Origin: Bacteroides intestinalis
Lineage (GTDB): Bacteria > Bacteroidota > Bacteroidia > Bacteroidales > Bacteroidaceae
DNA length: 64,000 nucleotides
Reading direction: 5' to 3'
Assembly (NCBI RefSeq): GCF_902364365.1
Contig: NZ_CABJDN010000004.1
Location: 390,705-454,704 of the forward strand
Under the pieces are notes generated by a model, which ran no database searches, was not told the DNA's origin, and saw nothing but the letters and a program-made list of their open reading frames with translations. Below, in pieces: positions 54,308 to 64,000 of this stretch (position 1 is the stretch's first letter; each line of letters opens with the position of its first letter). A program made the translations under genes and the position numbers.

Positions 54308-54337
54308 ATTATTCTAGGTTTTAAAAGCCTCTCCTCT

Positions 54338-54362
54338 CATCCCTTTCTTATGGGAAAGGGGG
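54338..54362. other. Small hairpin between gpsA and pgi
   Basis: CCCTTTC (54341-54347) and GAAAGGG (54354-54360) pair around a 6-nt loop in the 109-bp spacer. No T-run follows on the gene strand, so it is not a clear terminator. Confidence 0.4.
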
Positions 54363-54416
54363 AATTGAGTTACTTTTGGTTTAAAAGATGTTTATTGTAT
54401 GTTGTTTATTATACTT

Positions 54417-55412
54417 CTATCTGAGCGAGTCAGTCAGCAACTTGATCTCTATCATCGGTGAAATACGTTCGTACAAGATGTTATAGACAGCATCCAGTAT
54501 CGGCATATTGACATGGTGATGTTTGTTGATTTCCTTGATACACTTTGTTCCGTAGTATCCTTCAGCAATCATCTCCATTTCTATCTGCGCACTTTTCACA
54601 GAGTATCCCTTACCGATCATTGTACCAAACGTACGGTTACGGCTGAAATTAGAATATCCTGTCACCAGCAAGTCACCTAAATAAACAGAATCATTCACGT
54701 TTCTGTTCAGCGGATGTACGGTTTGCAGGAAACGATTCATTTCCTGTACGGCATTGGATATCAATACTGCTTGGAAGTTATCACCATATTTCAGGCCACT
54801 GCAAATACCTGCGGCAATGGCGTACACGTTTTTCAGTACAGAGCTGTATTCTATACCGGCTACGTCATTGCTGACAGATGTTTTAATGAATGAACTGGCC
54901 AGGCGGCGGGCGATAGTGCATGCCTTATCCGTGTCCGGGCAAGCAATGGTGAGATAAGAGAGACGTTCCAGGGCTACTTCTTCCGCATGGCAGGGACCCG
55001 CCAATACAGCAATATTTTCAGGTGGAACGCCATATTCTTTTGTGAAGTACTCCGATACGATCAGATTGTCATCGGGTACGATTCCTTTAATAGCAGTGAT
55101 GATGAATTTATCCCGTATCCGCGTTTTCAGTTTCTTTAAGTGAGCTTTGAGATAAGGGGAAGGGGTGACAAATATCAGCGTATCAGACTCTTTCACTACA
55201 TCGTTGATGTTAGAGGAAAAATTGATACGCTTCATGTCAAATTTGACGCCCGTCAGGTAGGCAGGGTTATGGCCCAGTCGTTTAAAATCAGTTATACGAT
55301 CATCTCGTCGCATATACCAGTTAATCGACTCAGCCTGAGCAAGTACCATTTTTGCAATGGCTGTAGCCCAGCTTCCTCCGCCCATTATGGCTATCTTTCC
55401 GGGTAGTTTCAT
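54417..55412 (-). CDS. gpsA: Glycerol-3-phosphate dehydrogenase [NAD(P)+]
   Basis: The 331-aa enzyme makes glycerol-3-phosphate for phospholipids. The NAD motif GGGSWATAIAKM is at about 11-22, and AIKGIVP, AGPCHAEEVA and LKNVYAIAAGICSGLKYGDN (with the catalytic Lys in LKN) follow. The order lysS-gpsA-pgi on one strand suggests a conserved neighbourhood; a hairpin between lysS and gpsA separates the transcripts. Confidence 0.97.
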   Translation of the reverse strand: MKLPGKIAIMGGGSWATAIAKMVLAQAESINWYMRRDDRITDFKRLGHNPAYLTGVKFDMKRINFSSNINDVVKESDTLIFVTPSPYLKAHLKKLKTRIRDKFIITAIKGIVPDDNLIVSEYFTKEYGVPPENIAVLAGPCHAEEVALERLSYLTIACPDTDKACTIARRLASSFIKTSVSNDVAGIEYSSVLKNVYAIAAGICSGLKYGDNFQAVLISNAVQEMNRFLQTVHPLNRNVNDSVYLGDLLVTGYSNFSRNRTFGTMIGKGYSVKSAQIEMEMIAEGYYGTKCIKEINKHHHVNMPILDAVYNILYERISPMIEIKLLTDSLR

Positions 55413-55446
55413 ATCGAAATTAATAATTAATAATTAAAAATTAAAA

Positions 55447-55476
55447 GAGGGAAAGGAAAGTAAACTCCTTTCCCTC
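55447..55476. terminator. Terminator-like hairpin between lysS and gpsA
   Basis: GAGGGAAAGGA (55447-55457) and TCCTTTCCCTC (55466-55476) pair perfectly, flanked by A- and T-rich sequence, 38 bp after the lysS stop. Confidence 0.75.
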
Positions 55477-55513
55477 GTTCGATCTTTAATCTTCTTATTT
55501 AATTTTTAATTCT

Positions 55514-57244
55514 TTAATTCTTAATTTTTTCGACCCAGCCTTCTACGTCATTTACAGATGGGTTGGTCAGTTCCAATTTGTATTTCTTGTTGATACCGCA
55601 AATATCCTGATGCAACTTTTGCGGATTTACACCTTTCATGTCTTCTATTGTGTTGTAGCCGGCTTTCTGGATAACGGGTACCCAGTCTTCGGCAATGCCC
55701 AGTTCCATATATTTGGCCGGAGCATCTTTCGGGATAACCTTCTCGGGACGCATTTGCGGGAAGAATAGCACTTCCTGAATGTATGACTTACCTGTCATCA
55801 GCATAGTAAGACGGTCGATACCGATACCGATACCAGATGTAGGAGGCATACCAAACTGCAGGGCACGCAGGAAGTCTTGGTCGATGAACATTGCTTCATC
55901 GTCACCCTTTTCGCTCAGGCGTAACTGATCTTTGAAACGTTCTTCCTGATCGATGGGATCATTCAACTCACTGTAAGCATTGGCAAGTTCCTTGCCATTC
56001 ACCATCAACTCAAAACGTTCAGTCAGACCCGGTTTGCTGCGGTGCATCTTGGTCAACGGACTCATTTCAACAGGATAGTCAGTGATGAATGTCGGTTGAA
56101 TGAAAGTTCCTTCACAGAATTCACCGAATATTTCATCTATCAGCTTACCCTTGCCCATGGTGTCATCAATCTCCATCTTCAGCTCTTTACAGATCTGGCG
56201 GATTTCTTCTTCACTCTTGCCATTGAGGTCGTAACCGGTTTTCTCCTTGATAGCATCCAGGATAGGCAAGCGGCGGTATGGTGCCTTGAAACTGATAGTC
56301 TTACCGTCGATGGTGGTCTCTTCGCTGCCATTTACAGCAATGCAGATACGTTCCAGCAATTTTTCGGTAAAATTCATCATCCAATTGTAATCCTTATATT
56401 GTACGTAAAGCTCCATACAGGTGAACTCCGGATTATGGTTCTTGTCCATACCTTCGTTACGGAAGTTCTTGCCGATTTCATAAACACCCTCAAAACCACC
56501 TACAATCAGACGTTTCAGGTAAAGCTCGGTAGCGATACGCAGATACAGGTCGATATTCAGTGAGTTGTGGTGGGTAATGAACGGGCGGGCGCTTGCTCCA
56601 CCTGCTATAGATTGCAGAATGGGAGTTTCCACTTCGGTATAGCCAGCTTCATCCAGTACGGCACGCATGGTCTTAATGACAGTGGCACGTTTTAAGAATG
56701 TATCTTTTACGCCGTCATTTACAATAAGGTCGACGTAACGTTGGCGATAACGCAGTTCAGGATCTTCAAAAGAGTCATAAGCTACACCGTCTTTGTATTT
56801 TACGATAGGCAGTGGCTTGATGGATTTTGCCAGTACGGTCAACTTCTGGGCGTGGATACTGATTTCGCCCATCTGAGTACGGAAAACAAAACCTTCGATT
56901 CCAATGAAGTCGCCTAAGTCGAGCAGGCGTTTAAATACAGTATTGTAGAGTTCCTTGTCTTCTCCCGGACAGATATCGTCGCGAGTGATATACACCTGAA
57001 TGCGACCTTTGGAGTCCTGCAATTCAACGAACGAAGCCTTACCCATTACCCGGCGCGTCATCATACGTCCGGCTACGGATACCTTGCGAGGTTCTGCGTC
57101 ATCTTTAAATTCCGCTTTTATATCTGTAGAGAAAGCATTGGTTACATACTCTGCAGCGGGATAGGGTTCGATGCCCATCGCGCGAAGTTCATTCATACTA
57201 TTACGTCGAATGATTTCCTGTTCACTTAGTTCTAATACATTCAT
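55514..57244 (-). CDS. lysS: Lysine-tRNA ligase
   Basis: The 576-aa class II synthetase has an N-terminal OB-fold anticodon domain (about 50-155), then motif 2 FRNEGMDKNHNPEFT and motif 3 GIGIGIDRL in the catalytic domain. The C-terminal extension with NTIEDMKGVNPQKLHQDICGINKKYKL (about 500-575) is a Bacteroidetes feature. The start at 57244 (MNVLELSEQEIIRR) is chosen because a -7 element lies at 57273-57280. Confidence 0.97.
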   Translation of the reverse strand: MNVLELSEQEIIRRNSMNELRAMGIEPYPAAEYVTNAFSTDIKAEFKDDAEPRKVSVAGRMMTRRVMGKASFVELQDSKGRIQVYITRDDICPGEDKELYNTVFKRLLDLGDFIGIEGFVFRTQMGEISIHAQKLTVLAKSIKPLPIVKYKDGVAYDSFEDPELRYRQRYVDLIVNDGVKDTFLKRATVIKTMRAVLDEAGYTEVETPILQSIAGGASARPFITHHNSLNIDLYLRIATELYLKRLIVGGFEGVYEIGKNFRNEGMDKNHNPEFTCMELYVQYKDYNWMMNFTEKLLERICIAVNGSEETTIDGKTISFKAPYRRLPILDAIKEKTGYDLNGKSEEEIRQICKELKMEIDDTMGKGKLIDEIFGEFCEGTFIQPTFITDYPVEMSPLTKMHRSKPGLTERFELMVNGKELANAYSELNDPIDQEERFKDQLRLSEKGDDEAMFIDQDFLRALQFGMPPTSGIGIGIDRLTMLMTGKSYIQEVLFFPQMRPEKVIPKDAPAKYMELGIAEDWVPVIQKAGYNTIEDMKGVNPQKLHQDICGINKKYKLELTNPSVNDVEGWVEKIKN

Positions 57245-57272
57245 TTCGTTGTACATTAACACAATTTGGGAG

Positions 57273-57280
57273 CAAAAATA
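57273..57280 (-). promoter_or_regulatory. -7 element of lysS
   Basis: Read leftward it is TATTTTTG, about 28 bp before the start at 57244. Confidence 0.55.
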
Positions 57281-57432
57281 CGAAACATTTTTCATATAAT
57301 GGCATGAAGAAGGGGAGAATTAGGAAAAGTTTAAAGTCAACGTGTACATTCTCAGTGGAGTGAATGAATTTCTCTTTGAAGTAGCGATAATCTCTTTGTT
57401 CTCCTTTTCTTGTTTGCTTATGGGAAAATCAG

Positions 57433-57440
57433 TACCTTTG
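57433..57440 (+). promoter_or_regulatory. -7 element of the MATE gene
   Basis: TACCTTTG, 27 bp before the ATG at 57468; it lies inside the longer frame from 57342 and so excludes it. Confidence 0.65.
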
Positions 57441-57467
57441 CACCCCAAAATAGAGGAAATAGGTATT

Positions 57468-58820
57468 ATGACAGGACAAAAGGCACCCACAGCGTTGGGA
57501 ACAGAAAAGATTGGAAAGCTACTGATGCAATATGCCGTACCGGCGATTATCGCTATGACGGCATCTTCTTTATACAATATGGTAGATAGCATTTTTATCG
57601 GTCACGGAGTAGGCACAATGGCTATTTCGGGACTGGCATTAACTTTCCCCCTGATGAATCTTGCTGCTGCGTTCGGCTCGTTGGTAGGAGTTGGGGCTTC
57701 CACATTGGTATCGGTTAAACTGGGACAAAAAGATTATGATACAGCCCAGCGTATTTTGGGTAATGTACTGGTGTTGAATATCGTACTGGGATTGGCTTTT
57801 ACGGTCGTAACGATGATATTCCTCGATCCTATCCTTTACTTCTTTGGTGGGAGTGATGAAACGGTGAAGTACGCCCGTGAATACATGCAGATTATTTTGC
57901 TGGGTAATGTTGTCACCCATCTTTATCTTGGCTTAAATGCTGTTCTACGCTCTTCCGGACATCCGCAAAAGGCAATGTACGCCACTATCGCTACAGTAGT
58001 TATCAATACGATACTTGACCCTTTATTTATTTACGGTTTCGGCTGGGGGATTCGTGGAGCTGCTATTGCCACCATCATAGCACAGGTTATTTCACTGTTG
58101 TGGCAATTTAAGATATTCAGTAACAAAGACGAGCTGCTACATTTCCATCGCGGTATATTCCGCCTGCGCCGTAAGATTGTGATGGATTCGCTTGCTATCG
58201 GTATGTCTCCTTTCCTGATGAATCTGGCAGCATGTTTTATTGTAATTGTTATTAATCAGGGGTTGAAGCGCTATGGTGGAGACTTGTCTATCGGTGCATT
58301 CGGTATTGTCAACCGCCTGGTATTTATATTCGTAATGATCGTGATGGGATTGAATCAGGGCATGCAGCCTATTGCCGGATATAACTTTGGTGCGCAGCAA
58401 TATGCACGTGTTTCCCGGGTGCTGAAACTGACTATAATCTTTGCTACGGTTGTCACTACATCAGGTTTTCTGATGGGAATGATTATACCCGATCTGATGG
58501 TTTCCATATTTACTTCTGACGAAGAACTGATAGCTATTTCGGCACGTGGACTGCGTGTTGTAGTGATGTTCTTTCCGATAATCGGTTTCCAGATGGTGAC
58601 GTCGAATTTCTTCCAGAGTATCGGGATGGCGAGCAAGGCTATATTCTTGTCTCTTACCCGCCAGATGCTTTTCCTGCTTCCGGCACTGATAATTCTGCCT
58701 CATTTCTTCGGTGCGGTCGGTGTTTGGTATAGTATGCCGGTTTCCGATTTACTTGCCAGTTTGGTGGCAATGGTGATGCTGGTTAGCCAGTTCCGTAAAT
58801 TTAAAAGAGGCGAAGGATAG
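57468..58820 (+). CDS. MATE family efflux transporter
   Basis: The 450-aa protein has 12 membrane helices in two halves. The first half has SLYNMVDSIFIGHGVGTMAISGLALTFP and LVGVGASTLVSVKLGQ; the second has GLNQGMQPIAGYNFGAQQYARV. It exports drugs or metabolites using a sodium or proton gradient. The start at 57468 (MTGQKAPTALGTEKIG) is chosen from the promoter position and the usual N-terminus. It is divergent from lysS. Confidence 0.93.
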   Translation: MTGQKAPTALGTEKIGKLLMQYAVPAIIAMTASSLYNMVDSIFIGHGVGTMAISGLALTFPLMNLAAAFGSLVGVGASTLVSVKLGQKDYDTAQRILGNVLVLNIVLGLAFTVVTMIFLDPILYFFGGSDETVKYAREYMQIILLGNVVTHLYLGLNAVLRSSGHPQKAMYATIATVVINTILDPLFIYGFGWGIRGAAIATIIAQVISLLWQFKIFSNKDELLHFHRGIFRLRRKIVMDSLAIGMSPFLMNLAACFIVIVINQGLKRYGGDLSIGAFGIVNRLVFIFVMIVMGLNQGMQPIAGYNFGAQQYARVSRVLKLTIIFATVVTTSGFLMGMIIPDLMVSIFTSDEELIAISARGLRVVVMFFPIIGFQMVTSNFFQSIGMASKAIFLSLTRQMLFLLPALIILPHFFGAVGVWYSMPVSDLLASLVAMVMLVSQFRKFKRGEG

Positions 58821-58883
58821 CGTGAAAAACATGCGGTTCGTGGTAAAGTTAGCTATAACCGGAAAAATAGTATAGATTATTTT

Positions 58884-58914
58884 TTTGTTTCTTTCCTATA
58901 AATCCTTACTTTTG
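58884..58914 (+). promoter_or_regulatory. Consensus promoter of the cytidylate kinase-like gene
   Basis: TTTG (58884-58887) and TACTTTTG (58907-58914) are exactly 19 bp apart, about 31 bp before the start codon. Confidence 0.85.
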
Positions 58915-58945
58915 CTATTAGTAAACCAATATTTAGATTGAAGCT

Positions 58946-59572
58946 ATGAATAAGAAATTCGTTGTGAACATCGGTCGCCAATTGGGAAGTGGCGGAAAGG
59001 AGATAGGGGAGAAGTTGGCAGCCCGTTTGGGTATCGATTTCTATGACAAGGAGTTAATAACTCTGGCTTCCAAGGAGAGCGGCCTATGCCGTGAGTTTTT
59101 TGAGAAAGCCGATGAACGTGCCTCGCAAGGGATTATCGGCGGACTCTTTGGCATGCGTTTCCCTTTTGTGGGAGATGGTGCTTTACCAACCCAGAATTGC
59201 CTCAGTAACGATGCGCTTTTCAAGGTGCAGAGTGATGTAATCCGCCAGTTGGCAGCAGAGAAATCCTGCCTTTTTGTAGGTCGTTGTGCCGATTATATCC
59301 TGCGTGATCATCCCCGTTGTGCCAATATCTTTATTTCCGCTTCGCATGAAACACGCGTTGCCCGTCTGTGTGCTTCACATCATGTTTCAGAAGAAGAAGC
59401 CGAAAATATGATGAATAAGGCTGATAAAAAACGTTCGGAATATTATAACTATTATAGCTATAAGATATGGGGAGCTGCGGCAACCTATCATCTGTGCATT
59501 GACTCTTCTGTGCTGGGGATTGAAAAGACTATCGATTTTATAGAAGATTTTGTGAAGCTTAAAATAAAGTGA
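58946..59572 (+). CDS. Cytidylate kinase-like protein
   Basis: The 208-aa protein begins MNKKFVVNIGRQLGSGGKEIGEKLAARLGIDFYDKELI, where the phosphate loop GRQLGSGGKEIG of the cytidylate kinase-like group lies at 10-21. CLFVGRCADYILRDHPRCANIFISA and RVARLC match the LID region. It probably phosphorylates a nucleotide, but a housekeeping cmk would be shorter at the start, so the substrate is not sure. It ends next to a dispersed hairpin element. Confidence 0.87.
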   Translation: MNKKFVVNIGRQLGSGGKEIGEKLAARLGIDFYDKELITLASKESGLCREFFEKADERASQGIIGGLFGMRFPFVGDGALPTQNCLSNDALFKVQSDVIRQLAAEKSCLFVGRCADYILRDHPRCANIFISASHETRVARLCASHHVSEEEAENMMNKADKKRSEYYNYYSYKIWGAAATYHLCIDSSVLGIEKTIDFIEDFVKLKIK

Positions 59573-59602
59573 AACAGAACAATTTCTAACCCGGACCATA
59601 CC

Positions 59603-59672
59603 TTCTCCGTATCTGGTCCATACCAACTCCATACCAAGTCCAAGTGTATAGACACGGAGCAAGTACGGAGAA
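59603..59672. repeat. Dispersed hairpin element, copy 2
   Basis: The block 59632-59659 is 26/28 identical to 8064-8091 in copy 1, and TACCAACTCC is shared as well (59621-59630 and 8042-8051). The arms (TTCTCCGTA 59603-59611, TACGGAGAA 59664-59672) are shorter than in copy 1 and have a different sequence. It lies in a convergent spacer. Confidence 0.75.
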
Positions 59673-59713
59673 AACACGGTCTTGGTAATATGAAGGGGAA
59701 AAACAGAACAAAA

Positions 59714-59752
59714 AAAAGAGAGACTACAACTGCGTAATCTCTCTTTTCTTTT
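59714..59752. terminator. Terminator of the AspT-type transporter gene
   Basis: AAAAGAGAGA-TAC pairs with GTA-TCTCTCTTTT, with one mismatch. It lies 14 bp after the transporter stop. Confidence 0.85.
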
Positions 59753-59765
59753 ATATCATCTGATA

Positions 59766-61427
59766 TTACATCATTGTCAGCAATATCATCTGGCCTGCCA
59801 GAATACGCAGGAACATTGTCAACGGATAAACAGTAGAATAACCTACTGCCGGAGCGTCATTACCGGATGCCTGATTAGCATAAGCTAGTGCAGGAGGGTC
59901 CGTGTTACTACCGGCAATCAATCCCATCAGGGTGAAGTAATTCACTTTGCAGTAGAAGCGGGCAATCATACCGATAATCAGCAAAGGAATAACAGTGATC
60001 AGGAAACCATAGCCTACATACAGCAAACCGGAGCCTTCTACCACTGTTTCTACAAAGTGGGCACCGGCTTCGATGCCTACGCTGGCAAGGAAGAGTACGA
60101 TACCGATTTCACGCAGCATCAAGTTGGCACTCATGGTTGTATAAGTCACCAGTTTCAGCTTATGACCGAAGCGGCCGATAAGAATAGCTACTACCAGCGG
60201 ACCACCTGCCAGACCGAGTTTGACCGGAGTGGGTATGCCCGGGAAAGCGATAGGAAGACTACCCAACAGGATACCCAGGAAGATACCCACGAAGATAGTC
60301 ACAATATTAGGCGTATCCAGACGTTTCAGTTGATTACCCAGTACTCCGGCAACACGCTCTACGGCATCTTGCTGCCCAACGACCATTACACGGTCACCTA
60401 CCTGTAGTATCAGGTTCGGATCAGCAAACAAGTCCATACCGGAACGGTTGATACGGGTTACATTTACTCCATACATACTACGGAAATGGAGGCTGCCTAA
60501 TTTTTTACCATTGATTTCAGATTTTGTCACCAATATACGGCGCGAAACCATCGGCATGTCTTGTTTTTCCCAGTCCACCTGAATTTCTTTACCGATGAAA
60601 GCGGTTACTGCTTCAGCATCTTCTTCGGAACATACAATGAATACCTGGTCGCCGATATGAAATTCCGTATCTTGGTTGGGGATGCTGACATGTCCCTCGT
60701 GACGGATACGTGAGCATACAAAAGGACGTCCCATAAACTCTTTGATCTGGATGAGTTTTTTCCCGTCAATAGATTCGTTGCGGACTTCCAGATGTAACAT
60801 GTGGGGCATGTGCTTCATATCAGAAGTCTGAACGGCCAGTTCATCTTCTTCTTTTTTCAGGTTCACCCGGCAGATGTAGCGGATAGCAATGATGGAACCA
60901 ATGATACCGACAACACCGAGCGGGTAAGCGCAGGCATATCCCAGTGCGATAGGGTCGCCCGTGTAGTTTAACTGATTCAAAGCTTCCTGTGCGGCACCCA
61001 AACCCGGAGTATTGGTGACAGCACCGTAGAGGATACCTACCATCATGGGAAGATCGATTCCCCCGTCGATGAAATAAATACCCAGAGCTACTGCAATATT
61101 CAGTACCACAATACCTACTGCAAGCATGTTTAGGGTCATTCCACCTTTCTTAAAAGAAGAGAAGAACGACGGTCCTACTTGTAGACCGATACAGAATACA
61201 AATAAAATTAACCCGAATTCGCGGATGAAGTGCAAAATGTGTGTTTCACCCGTAAAACCGAAATGTCCCATCAGAATACCAGTGAAGAGCACAAATGTGA
61301 CACCCAATGATATCCCGAAAAATTTAATCTTACCCAAAAGCACGCCGACAGATATTACGAATGCATACAAGCATACAATATGGGCGACGGAGGCAGGGTC
61401 CCATAACAAACTCTCTAACCAATCCAT
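59766..61427 (-). CDS. AspT/YidE-type putative transporter with two TrkA-C domains
   Basis: The 553-aa protein has two blocks of about five membrane helices (about 10-195 and 380-550), separated by two TrkA-C domains (about 205-285 and 295-370: [36 protein letters not shown]). The second half repeats [23 protein letters not shown] and [36 protein letters not shown] helices. This is the aspartate:alanine exchanger layout. Substrate unknown. It is convergent with the kinase-like gene. Confidence 0.9.
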   Translation of the reverse strand: MDWLESLLWDPASVAHIVCLYAFVISVGVLLGKIKFFGISLGVTFVLFTGILMGHFGFTGETHILHFIREFGLILFVFCIGLQVGPSFFSSFKKGGMTLNMLAVGIVVLNIAVALGIYFIDGGIDLPMMVGILYGAVTNTPGLGAAQEALNQLNYTGDPIALGYACAYPLGVVGIIGSIIAIRYICRVNLKKEEDELAVQTSDMKHMPHMLHLEVRNESIDGKKLIQIKEFMGRPFVCSRIRHEGHVSIPNQDTEFHIGDQVFIVCSEEDAEAVTAFIGKEIQVDWEKQDMPMVSRRILVTKSEINGKKLGSLHFRSMYGVNVTRINRSGMDLFADPNLILQVGDRVMVVGQQDAVERVAGVLGNQLKRLDTPNIVTIFVGIFLGILLGSLPIAFPGIPTPVKLGLAGGPLVVAILIGRFGHKLKLVTYTTMSANLMLREIGIVLFLASVGIEAGAHFVETVVEGSGLLYVGYGFLITVIPLLIIGMIARFYCKVNYFTLMGLIAGSNTDPPALAYANQASGNDAPAVGYSTVYPLTMFLRILAGQMILLTMM

Positions 61428-61703
61428 AGTTACTTTTGTTTATCTTTTTTATTAGCTTATTGAATTTTCGCGCAAAGGTAGGCATTAAAAGGGAGGTGGC
61501 AAAGGGTTTGCTGGAGTTTTTCTTTTAGGGTATAGGTAAAGGTGTCAGAGGTTAATTGGGTAGTATGCAGGGATATTAGTTTATACTCTAAAATGTAAGG
61601 TGTACTTTGCAATCATGTATATGCATGCGGAATTCATGCTTGCAGAATGTCATTTCTCCATGCGAATTTTACTTAAAAAACCTTGTATTATTAAGTTATT
61701 GAG
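61428..61703. other. Spacer between divergent transporter and mutA genes
   Basis: About 275 bp. I see no gene, repeat or riboswitch; the mutA promoter lies at the right end. Confidence 0.55.
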
Positions 61704-61711
61704 TATATTTG
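61704..61711 (+). promoter_or_regulatory. -7 element of mutA-mutB
   Basis: TATATTTG, with CTTG close to the -33 position. The about 65-nt leader contains the hairpin CCTATTT-AAATAGG. Confidence 0.6.
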
Positions 61712-61715
61712 CAAG

Positions 61716-61736
61716 TCCTATTTTATGCAAATAGGT
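61716..61736 (+). other. Hairpin in the mutA leader
   Basis: CCTATTT and AAATAGG pair around TATGC just after the predicted transcription start. No riboswitch of the cobalamin type is seen. Confidence 0.4.
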
Positions 61737-61780
61737 AAATGAAGAGATTACTAATTATCTTTTTAATTATAAAGTAAACT

Positions 61781-63640
61781 ATGGCAGACAGTAAAGAAAA
61801 ACTCTTCTCGGACTTTGCTCCCACCACCACCGAACAGTGGATGGAGAAAGTAACAGCTGACCTGAAAGGAGCTGATTTTGAGAAGAAACTCGTTTGGAAA
61901 ACAAACGAAGGATTCAAGGTAAAACCTTTCTATCGCATGGAAGACCTCGAGGAATTGAAAACGATGGATGCACTTCCCGGTGAATTCCCCTATCTCAGAG
62001 GTACCAAGAAAGACAACAACGAGTGGCTTGTTCGCCAGGAAATTAAAGTGGAATGCCCCAAGGAAGCCAATGCAAAAGCGCTGGATATCCTGAATAAAGG
62101 TATCGATTCACTGGCTTTCCGTGTAAAGGCAAAAGAACTCAATGCCGAATACATCGAGACTTTGCTTGAGGGAATCTGCGCTGAGTGTGTAGAGCTGAAT
62201 TTCTATACTTGTCAGGGACATGTGGTAGGACTTGCAGAACTTTTGGTGGCTTACTTCCAGAAGAAAGGCTATGACCTAGCGAAGTTGCAGGGTTCCATCG
62301 GTTATGATTTCTTTGACAAGATGCTGGCAAAGGGCAAAGAAAAGGGTGATATGGTGCAAACAGCCAAAGCTCTGATTGAAGCAACTACTGCTCTGCCGAA
62401 ATACCGTGTACTGAATGTGACAGCTTTGACGCTGAACAATGCCGGAGCATACATTTCCCAGGAACTGGGTTATGCTCTCGCTTGGGGTAATGAATATATG
62501 AATCAGCTGACAGAAGCAGGGGTTCCTGCTGCTCTTGTTGCCAAGAAGATTAAATTCAACTTTGGTATCAGCTCTAATTACTTCCTTGAGATTGCTAAGT
62601 TCCGTGCTGCCCGTATGTTGTGGGCAAACATCGTAGCTTCTTATGATGCCGATGCTCAATGTGCCGCCAAAATGCACATACATGCTGAAACTTCTACGTT
62701 CAACCTTACTTTATTTGATGCTCATGTAAACCTGTTGCGTACGCAGACAGAGGCTATGAGTGCTGCACTGGCAGGTGTAGATTCAATGACAGTAACTCCG
62801 TTTGATAAGACTTACGATGCTCCTAATGAATTTTCGGAACGTATGGCGCGCAATCAGCAATTGTTGCTGAAAGAGGAGTCACACTTTGATAAGGTGATTG
62901 ACCCTGCTGCCGGTTCTTACTATATTGAAAATCTGACTGTATCCATTGCTAAACAAGCTTGGGAACTTTTCCTGGCTGTTGAAGAAGAAGGTGGCTTCTA
63001 TGCTGCTGTGAAGGCAGGTACGGTGCAGGCTGCTGTGAACGAAAGTAACAAGGCTCGTCATAAAGCGGTTGCTCAACGTCGCGAAGTGTTGCTGGGTACG
63101 AATCAGTTCCCGAACTTTAATGAGAAGGCAGGCGAGAAGAAACCGCTGGAAGCTACTTGCTGCTGCGGTGGTCATGATACTTGTGAGAAAGATGTGGCTA
63201 CACTCAACTTTGACCGTGCTGCCAGTGAATTCGAAGCATTGCGCCTCGAAACAGAAGCTTCAGGTAAGCGTCCGAAAGCCTTTATGCTGACTATCGGTAA
63301 TCTGGCTATGCGTCAGGCACGTGCTCAGTACTCTTGTAACTTCCTTGCTTGTGCCGGATATGAGGTTGTTGATAACCTGGGCTTCCCGACTGTAGAAGCT
63401 GGTGTGGAAGCTGCGATGGCTGCTAAAGCTGATATCGTGGTGCTTTGTTCCAGTGATGATGAATATGCAGAATATGCTGTTCCGGCTTTCCAGGCTCTGA
63501 ATGGTCGTGCTATGTTTATCGTAGCCGGTGCTCCTGCCAATATGGACGAGCTGAAAGCTGCCGGTATCGAGAACTTCATCCATGTTCGTGTCAACGTACT
63601 GGAAACATTAAAGGAATACAACGCTAAACTTTTGAAGTAA
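61781..63640 (+). CDS. mutA: Methylmalonyl-CoA mutase small subunit
   Basis: The 619-aa subunit pairs with MutB to convert methylmalonyl-CoA and succinyl-CoA, used in Bacteroides to make propionate. It has the TIM-barrel start ([33 protein letters not shown]) and the C-terminal cobalamin-like fold, but lacks the DxHxxG motif ([10 protein letters not shown] is there instead), as expected for the non-catalytic subunit. A Cys-rich block CCCGGHDTC at about residue 458 is odd. mutB starts 1 bp after its stop. Confidence 0.95.
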   Translation: MADSKEKLFSDFAPTTTEQWMEKVTADLKGADFEKKLVWKTNEGFKVKPFYRMEDLEELKTMDALPGEFPYLRGTKKDNNEWLVRQEIKVECPKEANAKALDILNKGIDSLAFRVKAKELNAEYIETLLEGICAECVELNFYTCQGHVVGLAELLVAYFQKKGYDLAKLQGSIGYDFFDKMLAKGKEKGDMVQTAKALIEATTALPKYRVLNVTALTLNNAGAYISQELGYALAWGNEYMNQLTEAGVPAALVAKKIKFNFGISSNYFLEIAKFRAARMLWANIVASYDADAQCAAKMHIHAETSTFNLTLFDAHVNLLRTQTEAMSAALAGVDSMTVTPFDKTYDAPNEFSERMARNQQLLLKEESHFDKVIDPAAGSYYIENLTVSIAKQAWELFLAVEEEGGFYAAVKAGTVQAAVNESNKARHKAVAQRREVLLGTNQFPNFNEKAGEKKPLEATCCCGGHDTCEKDVATLNFDRAASEFEALRLETEASGKRPKAFMLTIGNLAMRQARAQYSCNFLACAGYEVVDNLGFPTVEAGVEAAMAAKADIVVLCSSDDEYAEYAVPAFQALNGRAMFIVAGAPANMDELKAAGIENFIHVRVNVLETLKEYNAKLLK

Positions 63641-63641
63641 G

Positions 63642-64000
63642 ATGAGAAAAGATTTTAAAAACTTAGATATATATGCCGCATTCAAGCCCGCTAACGGTGC
63701 TGAGTGGCAAAAGGCTAACGGCATCCATGCTGATTGGAAAACGCCGGAACACATTGAAGTGAAGCCTGTTTATACAAAAGAAGACCTGGAAGGCATGGAA
63801 CATTTGGGCTATGCTGCCGGTCTGCCTCCTTATCTGCGTGGTCCGTACTCAGTGATGTACACACTACGCCCTTGGACAATCCGTCAGTATGCCGGATTCT
63901 CTACAGCTGAAGAATCAAATGCATTCTACCGTCGTAATCTGGCTTCCGGACAGAAAGGTTTGTCTGTAGCCTTCGACTTGGCTACACATCGTGGCTACGA
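63642..64000 (+). CDS. mutB: Methylmalonyl-CoA mutase large subunit, N-terminal part
   Basis: The first 119 codons are visible: [66 protein letters not shown] and [13 protein letters not shown] match the catalytic subunit. The active-site Tyr of the [10 protein letters not shown] block is present. The gene runs out of the window and is coupled to mutA by the 1-bp spacing. Confidence 0.97.
   Translation, partial: MRKDFKNLDIYAAFKPANGAEWQKANGIHADWKTPEHIEVKPVYTKEDLEGMEHLGYAAGLPPYLRGPYSVMYTLRPWTIRQYAGFSTAEESNAFYRRNLASGQKGLSVAFDLATHRGY

Overview
This 64-kb window is chromosomal DNA of a Bacteroides-type gut bacterium. The evidence is the SusD-type lipoprotein, GH115 and GH43-GH35 glycanases, the RprX/RprY pair, an EF-G2 paralogue, an UpxY-type NusG fragment, DUF3244/DUF4848 proteins, methylmalonyl-CoA mutase, and many promoters with the Bacteroidetes -7 element TAnnTTTG (three with a TTTG -33 element 19-20 bp upstream). 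The species cannot be fixed from the sequence alone. Most of the window is ordinary core genome. The accessory parts are the left edge, 22.9-29.1 kb and 50.6-52.1 kb.

Layout. 0-8 kb: end of a polysaccharide utilisation locus (partial SusD, GH115 alpha-glucuronidase, a secreted GH43-GH35 fusion, YhcH/DUF386), which fits attack on acidic galactan or xylan side chains. 8-14 kb: a C26 amidotransferase, fusA2 (EF-G2 with an altered G3 motif), rprX-rprY, and an unlisted 58-aa membrane protein. 14-23 kb: MarR regulator, rpsF-rpsR-rplI, a membrane protein, an Ala-rich lipoprotein, acyl-CoA synthetase, and an mtaB-lpxL-like-GT2-mgsA operon. 22.9-27 kb: a leftward four-gene set (membrane TPR regulator, DUF3244, DUF4848-like lipoprotein, beta-barrel), the best candidate for an undescribed system. 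27.1-29.1 kb: a broken AAA-ATPase/PD-(D/E)XK gene, folB, a DUF6078 gene, and an array of six 22-bp repeats. 29-37 kb: malQ with tandem CBM20, B12-dependent ribonucleotide reductase, nitroreductase and dnaA, the last two converging inside one hairpin.

37-50 kb: MCE protein plus amidase, a BASS transporter, an AraC regulator, a GtrB/GtrA/GT39 sugar-lipid cluster, an HD phosphohydrolase, an LptD-like outer membrane protein with a TTG start, ung and asnA. 50.6-52.1 kb: tRNA-Arg(CCG) next to a truncated UpxY gene, a membrane protein of unknown role and an XRE regulator. 52-64 kb: HAD phosphatase, pgi, gpsA, lysS, a MATE transporter, a cytidylate kinase-like protein, an AspT-type transporter, mutA and the start of mutB.

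Envelope construction recurs (LptD-like, LpxL-like, GT2/GT39, MCE, amidase), as does central carbon metabolism (pgi, gpsA, mgsA, mutAB, malQ). Small non-coding structures recur in convergent spacers: two related hairpin elements at 8.05 and 59.6 kb, the 22-bp array at 28.9 kb and two palindromes at 40.6-40.7 kb. All calls come from reading the sequence; no database search was run.
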